Source: Streptomyces violaceorubidus (GTDB lineage Bacteria; Actinomycetota; Actinomycetes; Streptomycetales; Streptomycetaceae). From it: a DNA stretch of 15,470 bases. Every line of letters begins with the position of its first letter. Positions within the stretch are counted from its first letter, which is position 1. The notes beneath the pieces were generated by a model. The model was given only the letters and a program-made list of their open reading frames with translations, ran no database searches and was not told where the DNA came from. A program made the translations under genes and the position numbers. The stretch lies in assembly GCF_000717995.1 (NCBI RefSeq), contig NZ_JODM01000055.1:1-15470 (forward strand), in the 5' to 3' direction. Positions 10,076-15,470 of the stretch are shown here, piece by piece.

Positions 10076-11041
10076 TCAGGCCTCGACTTCCTGGTGGATC
10101 CGGTCCAGGCCGGCGTCCGCGGAGGCCGGCGTGGGCGACTTGTACTCGATGCTGTTGGCGGTCATCTCCATGTACGCCTCCTCCAGCGAGGCTTCCACGA
10201 CGCGCAGTTCGTGCAGCCTGATGCCCAGCTCGAAGGCCAGGTCGCCGATGGACTCGACGGTGGCGCCGGAGACGAGGCACTCGTGCGGCTCGTGCCGCTG
10301 GACGTCCAGCTGCCGCTCCTCCAGGTGCCGCACCAGCGTGTCCATGGCGTCGACGTCGGGGGTGCGCACGCGCACCGCGGTCAGCGAACTGCGGGCGATC
10401 ACGCGGTCGATGGTGTCGTCGGCGAGGAGCTTGCCCCGGCCGATGACCACCAGGTGGTCCGCGGTCAGCTGCATCTCGCTCATGAGGTGGCTGGAGACGA
10501 AGACCGTGCGGCCCTCCGAGGCCAGGGAACGCATCAGTTCGCGCACCCAGCGCACGCCGTCCGGGTCGAGGCCGTTGACCGGCTCGTCGAACAGGAGGAT
10601 CTGCGGGTCGCCGAGCAGCGCGCTGGCGATGCCCAGGCGCTGGCCCATGCCCAGAGAGAAGGAGCCGGAACGCTTCTTGGCCACCTTCTCCAGACCGACG
10701 ATGCCCAGCACCTCCTCGACCCGCTTGCGGGGGATGCCGTTGGTGCGTGCCATCGCCAGCAGGTGGCTGTACGCGCTGCGCCCGGGGTGCAGCGCCTTGG
10801 CGTCCAGCAGCGCGCCGACCTCGCGCAGAGGGTGGCTCAGCGCCGCGTACGGCTTGCCGTTGATCAGCGCCTCACCCGAGGTCGGACGGTCCAGCCCCAT
10901 GATCATGCGCATGGTGGTGGACTTCCCGGCGCCGTTGGGGCCGAGGAACCCGGTGACCTTCCCCGGGGCGATCTCCAAGTCCAGGTGGTCCACGGCGACG
11001 GCCGCGTCGTACCGCTTCGTTGCTCCACGCAGTGTGATCAT
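10076..11041 (-). CDS. ABC transporter ATP-binding protein (DrrA-like)
   Basis: A 321-residue cytoplasmic ATPase. Walker A is GPNGAGKST (34-42), the signature loop reads SLGMGQR (129-135), Walker B is ILLFDEP (148-154) and the switch His is in SSH (185). The signature is the SxGMxQR variant found in DrrA-type and related exporter ATPases instead of canonical LSGGQ. After about residue 220 there is a C-terminal domain of roughly 100 residues with the EASLEEAYMEMT element common in this group. The start ATG follows a GAGGA about 10 bases upstream. It is the first gene of the exporter operon, downstream of and in the same direction as the NRPS gene, but separated from it by 322 bp with a hairpin. 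Confidence 0.92.
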   Translation of the reverse strand: MITLRGATKRYDAAVAVDHLDLEIAPGKVTGFLGPNGAGKSTTMRMIMGLDRPTSGEALINGKPYAALSHPLREVGALLDAKALHPGRSAYSHLLAMARTNGIPRKRVEEVLGIVGLEKVAKKRSGSFSLGMGQRLGIASALLGDPQILLFDEPVNGLDPDGVRWVRELMRSLASEGRTVFVSSHLMSEMQLTADHLVVIGRGKLLADDTIDRVIARSSLTAVRVRTPDVDAMDTLVRHLEERQLDVQRHEPHECLVSGATVESIGDLAFELGIRLHELRVVEASLEEAYMEMTANSIEYKSPTPASADAGLDRIHQEVEA

Positions 11042-11141
11042 TCTCGGCCCGTCCTCGGATGTCCGTTCATGTCACAGACCGTAGGGCCACTCGTCTGACG
11101 TGGTCTTCCGTCCTTCGGCAGAGGGCCACTACGACTTTCGT

Positions 11142-11193
11142 CACAGAGCCACAGAGCCACAGAGCCACAGATACAGAGCCACAGACACAGAGC
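11142..11193. repeat. 8-bp tandem array CACAGAGC upstream of the exporter genes
   Basis: Three exact contiguous copies of CACAGAGC (11142-11165) are followed by degenerate copies with insertions and deletions to 11193. The unit has nearly no secondary structure and is AT-richer than its surroundings. Confidence 0.9.
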
Positions 11194-11196
11194 TAC

Positions 11197-11220
11197 GGAG
11201 CCCCGGAGCCCCGGAGCCCC
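11197..11220. repeat. 8-bp tandem array GGAGCCCC (three units)
   Basis: Three exact contiguous copies of GGAGCCCC, starting 4 bp after the CACAGAGC array. The shared 8-bp period suggests both arose by the same slippage process. Confidence 0.9.
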
Positions 11221-11249
11221 GGCCGGATTCCTGGGTGCGGGCGCGCGAA

Positions 11250-11289
11250 AGGGCCGGTGCGCGCGCCGAAGGCGACACGCACCGGCCCT
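11250..11289 (-). terminator. Hairpin downstream of the NRPS gene
   Basis: AGGGCCGGTGCG (11250-11261) pairs perfectly with 11278-11289, a 12-bp stem with a 16-base loop. On the minus strand it lies 74 bp after the NRPS stop and before the exporter genes, so it may terminate or attenuate readthrough. Confidence 0.6.
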
Positions 11290-11363
11290 GGTCCGCCGAA
11301 GGCCGACGGTCGGCAGCCGGCCGTCGGCCGTCGGTGGCTACCGCGACCGGCCGCCGCCGCCGC

Positions 11364-14300
11364 TCACAGCAGGTCCTCGAACTCGTCGATCTCCTCCTGG
11401 CTGATCTCCAGTGCCACGTCGGACGGGGTGAGTCCGCCCGCGTCCGGAGCCTCGGCGTGCTCCGTCAGGGCCCGCAGCGCGGCGAACCACGCCTGGGCCA
11501 GCCGTGCGACGGACTCCTGCGGCAGCAGCCGCCCCGCCCACGTCCAGGTCGCCACCAGTCGCGGGCCCCCGGGCTCGTCCGCCGTGTGGGAGTTGAGCTC
11601 CACGACGTGGCTCAGCGGTGCCGTGTCCGCCTCGCCGGCCGGTCCCGCGACGCCCGGTTCGGGGGCCCAGGCACCGGCCTGCGGGGCGGCGCCGAAGCGG
11701 CCCAGGTAGTTGAAGCCCAGCTGCGGTCGCCGTCCCCCCGCCAGCCGGGCCCGGGTCGCGGGGTTCAGGTGGCGCAGCAGGCCGTAGCCGATGCCCTCGC
11801 CGGGCACCGCGCGCAACTGCTCCTTGATCCGCTTGAGGACCGTGCCCGCCGCCGCACCACCGGCCAGCGCCTCGGCGCGGTGGTAGTGGCCCGGCTCCAG
11901 CCGCACCGGGTACATGCTGGTGAACCAGCCCACCGTCCGCGACAGTTCGGCCCCGGCCACCGCCTCCTCGACCCGCCCGTGCCCCTCCAGGTCCACGAGG
12001 TAGGCAGGCCGCGCGTCGGCTCCCAGCCACGCGTCGAGTGCCAGGGCGAAGGCGGACAGCAGGACGTCGTTCACCCCGGCGCGGAACAGCGTCGGCACGG
12101 TCGTCAGCAGCGGGCCGGTCACCTCCGCGGGCAGGGTCAGGGTGAGGCGGCCGGCCGTCGCGTGCGTGTCCTGCTTGGCGTCCAGGGGCGCGGACCCCAG
12201 GGGCGGCTCGGTACCGGCGACCACGCCGGCCCAGTACTCCGCCTCGGCCCCGCGGGCGGGCGACACGGCTTCCTCGCGCAGGGTCCTCGCCCAGCGGCGC
12301 AGCGACGTGCCGACCGGCGCCGGCCGCGGTGTCCGGCCGTCGGCCGCGGCCTCGTACGCCTCGGCCAGGTCCGGCAGCAGGATGCGCCACGAGACGCCGT
12401 CCACCACCATGTGGTTGACCACCAGCAGCAGCCGCCCGTCGTGTCCGGGCCCGCGGTCGAACCACACCACCTGGACCATCCGGCCGCTTACGGGGTCGAG
12501 CCGGCCGGCCGCGGCCTCCGCCTCGGCGGCCCACAGCTCCTCGCGTGCCGCCGCGTCGGTCCCCGCCGCGTCCACCCGGCGAACCACCGTGCCGGCGCCG
12601 ACCGTGCCGGGCGGCGTGATCTCGCACGCCAGCCCGCCCGCCCCGGGATCCTCCGTCACCCGCATGCGCAGGGCGTCGTGGTGGTCGAGGAGCGCCTGCA
12701 CCGCGCTCAGCAGCGCGTCTTGGCGCAGTCCCGGCGGGACCCGCAGCACCGTCGACTGGTTGAACCGGTCGACGGGGCCGCCGCGTTCGCGCAGCCAGTG
12801 CATGATCGGCGTGGCCGGCAGTGTCCCGGTGCCCTCCCCCGGTTCCTCCGCCGCGGCTCCCCCGCCGCCGCCCGTGACCTCGGCCAGCGACGCCACCGTA
12901 CGGCGCTCGAAGACGTCCTTCGGCGTCAGCACGAGACCGGCCTTGCGGGCCCGGCTGACCAGCTGGATCGACATGATGCTGTCGCCGCCCAGATCGAAGA
13001 AGCCGTCGTCGACACCCACCTCCGGCACCCCCAGCACCTCGGCGAAGAGCCGTGCCAGGGTCTCCTCCCGTGCGGTGCGCGGCGCGCGGGAGACCGCCCG
13101 TGCGCCCCACTCGGGTACCGGCAGTGCCCGCCGGTCCAGTTTGCCGATGGACGTCAGCGGCAGCGCGTCCAGCTCCACGATCGCCTGCGGGACCATGTAG
13201 TCGGGCAGCGCGCTCGCCAGGTGGTCGCGCAGCTCCTGCCCGCTCCCGGCAGCGGCCGGGACCACGTACGCGGCCAGCCGCTTGTCGCCCGGCCGGTCCT
13301 CCCGCACCACGACGGCGACCTGCGCCACCGCCGGGTGCGCGGCGAACGCGGCCTCGATCTCGGCCAGTTCGATGCGGAACCCGCGGACCTTCACTTGCCC
13401 GTCGGCCCGGCCGAGGAACTCCACCCGGCCCTCACGGTCCCAGCGGACCACGTCGCCCGTACGGTACATGCGGGTGCCCGGTGCGCCGTACGGGTCGGCG
13501 ACGAACCGCTCGGCCGTCAGGTCCGCCCGGTGCCAGTAGCCGCGGGCCAGCCCGGCACCCGCGACGAACAGCTCGCCGGGCACACCGGGCGGAACCGGCC
13601 GCAGCGCCTCGTCCAGGACGTAGTGCAGCATGCCGTCCATGGGCCGGCCGATCGGCACCCCGGCCGCCGTCGGCGCCGTGTCCCGCTCCCCGACCTCGTG
13701 GCAGGTGGCGAACGTCGTCGTCTCGGTCGGCCCGTAGACGTGCACGACGGTCGTCGCCGGGCAGCGCTCGCGCACCCGGCGCATCGCCTCCACCGAGGCG
13801 AGGTCTCCGCCCGTCCACACCTGACGCACACCGGCCAGGCACTCCGGGTGCTCCTGGGCGAGGACCCGGAACAGACCGGTCGTCAGGAACAGCGCGGTGA
13901 CACCGTGGTCCACGATCAGGCGGCGCAGCGACTCGATGTCCAGCTCACCCGGCGGTGCCACCACCACCCGGCCGCCGTTCAGCAACGGCGCCCACAGCTC
14001 GAACGTCGATCCGTCCCAGGCGTGCGGCGAGTGCAGCGGCACCCGGTCCACGACCCCGTCGCGCCAACGCCGGTCCGCGGCGAGCGCGGTGACGTCGGCG
14101 TGGGTGACGGCCACGCCCTTCGGTTCACCGGTGGAGCCCGAGGTGAACATCACGTACACCAGCCGGTCGGGCCGGATGTCCAGGACGAGGTCGCCGTCGT
14201 CCTCCCCGGCCGCGATCGGCTCGTCCGTCCCGGACACCGGCAGCACCGGGGCGTCCCCGGCCACCTCGGCGGCCCGGTCGGCCAGGGCGGTGTCGGTGAC

Positions 14301-15470
14301 CAGCACCTCGGACCCGGTCGCGGACAGGATCCAACGCATCCGGCTGTCCGGGTAGGCCGTGCTGAGCGGCACGTACACCCCGCCCGCCTTGGCCACCGCG
14401 AGCAGCACGACGACCAGGTCGGCGGAGCGCTCCATCAGCACGCCCACCCTGGACTCGGGCCGCAGCCCCCGGGCGAGCAGCCCGCGCGCCAGGCGGTTGG
14501 CCCGGGCGTTCAGCTCCGCGTACGTCAGCTCCTGCCCGCCGAAGGCCACGGCGACCGCGTCGGGGGTGCGAGCGGCCTGGTCCTCGAAGCGGCGCGGGAG
14601 GCCACCGGGCAGGTACGCGGAACCGTCCGCGTCCGGGCCCGCGCCGAACTCCGCCAGGACGCGCCGGCGTTCCTCCTCCGCCAGCACGTCCGTCGACCTC
14701 ACCGGCCGGTCCGGGTGGGCGACCAGGACGGCCAGGACGCGCAGCAGCCGCTCGGCCATGGTCCGCACCGAGTCGCGCACGAAGAGGTCCGCGCTGTACT
14801 CGATGCGCCCGGCGTAGCCGTCCGAGGCGTCGGAGAAGGAGAACAGCAGGTCGAACTTGGCCGCCTCCAACGGCGTCCCCTGCGCCGACACGACGAGCCC
14901 CGGCAGGGCGTCGATGGCCGACAGCGCGCGCTGCTCCTCGTCGTCGTTCCAGCTCAGCGCCGTCTGGAAGAGAGGGTGCCGTGAACTGGAGCGCTCCGGG
15001 TTGAGCGCCTCGACGAGTCGCTCGAAGGGGACGTCCTGGTGGGCGTAGGCGGCGAGGTCCGTCTCCCGCACCCGGACGAGCAGGTCGGTGAAGGTGGGGT
15101 CGCCGGAGAGGTCGGTGCGCAGGACCAGGGTGTTGACGAAGAAGCCGACGAGATCGTCGAGGGCGTCGTCGGTGCGGCCCGCGACCGGCGTGCCGATGGG
15201 GATGTCCGTGCCCGCCCCGAGCCGGTGCAGCAGCACCGCCAGCGCCGCCTGCATCACCATGAACGGCGTGCACTGGTACTCCCGGGCGACCGCCTCCACC
15301 CGGTCCCGCAACTCGGCCGGGACGGTGAAGTCGACGGTCCCGCCCTGGTGACTCGGGGTCTGCGGGCGCGGGCGGTCGGTCGGCAGGTCCAGTTCCTCGG
15401 GGAGGTCTTGGAGTTGTTCGCGCCAGTGGGTGAGTTGGCGGGTGATGGGTGAGTGGGGGTCGTCCTCGGT
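11364..15470 (-). CDS. NRPS, partial: C (part)-A-carrier-epimerization module, N-terminus beyond the window
   Basis: The frame is open on the minus strand to the last base, so the 5' part lies outside; any internal start is an artefact. In translation order: the second half of a C domain (15470 to about 14670; FFVNTLVLR motif), an A domain (about 14606-13109) with FTSGSTGEPKG at 14147-14115, TGD, and lysine in IGKLDRRALP, then a carrier (13079-12876) with LGGDSI and Ser at 12978-12980. An epimerization domain follows (about 12824-11442) with NHMVVDGVSW, EGHGRVEE, RTVGWFTSMYPVRL and GFNYLGRF. The pocket by GrsA alignment reads D-G-F-F-W-G-V-T-F-K, closest in character to branched aliphatic codes. 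The protein ends with an acidic tail (LEISQEEIDEFEDLL), likely a donor docking segment, with no thioesterase. The module should deliver a D-residue to a following protein. Confidence 0.95.
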   Translation of the reverse strand, partial: TEDDPHSPITRQLTHWREQLQDLPEELDLPTDRPRPQTPSHQGGTVDFTVPAELRDRVEAVAREYQCTPFMVMQAALAVLLHRLGAGTDIPIGTPVAGRTDDALDDLVGFFVNTLVLRTDLSGDPTFTDLLVRVRETDLAAYAHQDVPFERLVEALNPERSSSRHPLFQTALSWNDDEEQRALSAIDALPGLVVSAQGTPLEAAKFDLLFSFSDASDGYAGRIEYSADLFVRDSVRTMAERLLRVLAVLVAHPDRPVRSTDVLAEEERRRVLAEFGAGPDADGSAYLPGGLPRRFEDQAARTPDAVAVAFGGQELTYAELNARANRLARGLLARGLRPESRVGVLMERSADLVVVLLAVAKAGGVYVPLSTAYPDSRMRWILSATGSEVLVTDTALADRAAEVAGDAPVLPVSGTDEPIAAGEDDGDLVLDIRPDRLVYVMFTSGSTGEPKGVAVTHADVTALAADRRWRDGVVDRVPLHSPHAWDGSTFELWAPLLNGGRVVVAPPGELDIESLRRLIVDHGVTALFLTTGLFRVLAQEHPECLAGVRQVWTGGDLASVEAMRRVRERCPATTVVHVYGPTETTTFATCHEVGERDTAPTAAGVPIGRPMDGMLHYVLDEALRPVPPGVPGELFVAGAGLARGYWHRADLTAERFVADPYGAPGTRMYRTGDVVRWDREGRVEFLGRADGQVKVRGFRIELAEIEAAFAAHPAVAQVAVVVREDRPGDKRLAAYVVPAAAGSGQELRDHLASALPDYMVPQAIVELDALPLTSIGKLDRRALPVPEWGARAVSRAPRTAREETLARLFAEVLGVPEVGVDDGFFDLGGDSIMSIQLVSRARKAGLVLTPKDVFERRTVASLAEVTGGGGGAAAEEPGEGTGTLPATPIMHWLRERGGPVDRFNQSTVLRVPPGLRQDALLSAVQALLDHHDALRMRVTEDPGAGGLACEITPPGTVGAGTVVRRVDAAGTDAAAREELWAAEAEAAAGRLDPVSGRMVQVVWFDRGPGHDGRLLLVVNHMVVDGVSWRILLPDLAEAYEAAADGRTPRPAPVGTSLRRWARTLREEAVSPARGAEAEYWAGVVAGTEPPLGSAPLDAKQDTHATAGRLTLTLPAEVTGPLLTTVPTLFRAGVNDVLLSAFALALDAWLGADARPAYLVDLEGHGRVEEAVAGAELSRTVGWFTSMYPVRLEPGHYHRAEALAGGAAAGTVLKRIKEQLRAVPGEGIGYGLLRHLNPATRARLAGGRRPQLGFNYLGRFGAAPQAGAWAPEPGVAGPAGEADTAPLSHVVELNSHTADEPGGPRLVATWTWAGRLLPQESVARLAQAWFAALRALTEHAEAPDAGGLTPSDVALEISQEEIDEFEDLL

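Larger units (their letters stand above)
11042..11363. other. Noncoding stretch between NRPS gene and exporter operon
   Basis: This 322-bp stretch holds no supported gene. From the NRPS side it has GC-rich repeats and a hairpin (11250-11289), then two tandem repeat arrays (11142-11220), then about 100 bp that should contain the exporter leader. A 9-bp direct repeat AGGGCCACT occurs at 11083-11091 and 11122-11130, a possible paired binding site. No clear -10/-35 pair was found. Confidence 0.7.

Noticed and set aside
11142..11220. Possible CRISPR array
   Set aside because: The units are 8 bp, contiguous and without spacers; this is a microsatellite.
11100..14984. Very long open frame on the plus strand (about 1294 codons) antisense to the NRPS gene
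   Set aside because: It is low-complexity, rich in Arg, Gln, Pro and His, has no recognisable domain, and mirrors the NRPS codons. Such shadow frames are routine in GC-rich DNA, and the minus strand has clear NRPS motifs.

Overview
The window is very GC-rich, has strong G/C bias at third codon positions, uses GTG starts and translationally coupled genes, and contains a regulator with a TTA codon. Together these indicate a Streptomyces-like actinomycete. It is an internal part of a nonribosomal peptide synthetase (NRPS) gene cluster. Both ends cut through NRPS genes, so neither the product nor the cluster borders can be read from this piece.

Layout. From the left edge to about 7.55 kb, a rightward gene row holds the 3' end of an NRPS gene (end of an A domain, a carrier domain, no thioesterase), a stand-alone alpha/beta hydrolase, a SyrP/TauD-type Fe(II)/2-oxoglutarate oxygenase, and then four tightly overlapping genes: hmaS, hmo, hpgT and a prephenate dehydrogenase. 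The row ends at a 52-bp perfect palindrome. A leftward winged-helix regulator lies at 7.88-8.91 kb in a patch of lower GC; it carries a TTA codon and several rare ATA codons. A leftward ABC-2 type exporter pair (permease and ATPase) lies at 9.27-11.04 kb. A leftward NRPS gene runs from 11.36 kb to the right edge (partial C, then A, carrier and epimerization domains).

How the genes work together. The prephenate dehydrogenase makes 4-hydroxyphenylpyruvate. HmaS turns it into 4-hydroxymandelate, Hmo oxidises that to 4-hydroxybenzoylformate, and HpgT transaminates it to L-4-hydroxyphenylglycine (Hpg). Hpg is a nonproteinogenic building block, so the peptide very probably contains it. The SyrP-like oxygenase suggests a beta-hydroxylated residue. 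The right-hand module ends in an epimerase and so should add a D-residue; its A-domain pocket reads DGFFWGVTFK, which looks closer to branched aliphatic codes than to Hpg codes. The exporter probably secretes the product or gives self-resistance, and the regulator is a candidate bldA-dependent switch.

Sequence structure beyond genes. Short tandem repeats with 7-, 8- or 9-bp units recur at gene junctions and inside the N-terminal coding parts of hmaS and hmo. The two noncoding stretches around 7.6-7.86 kb and 11.05-11.36 kb are built largely of such repeats and palindromes. The extreme left and right NRPS ends have a codon style different from the rest of their genes, which suggests mosaic NRPS sequence. 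I saw no tRNA, rRNA, CRISPR array, insertion sequence or integrase.
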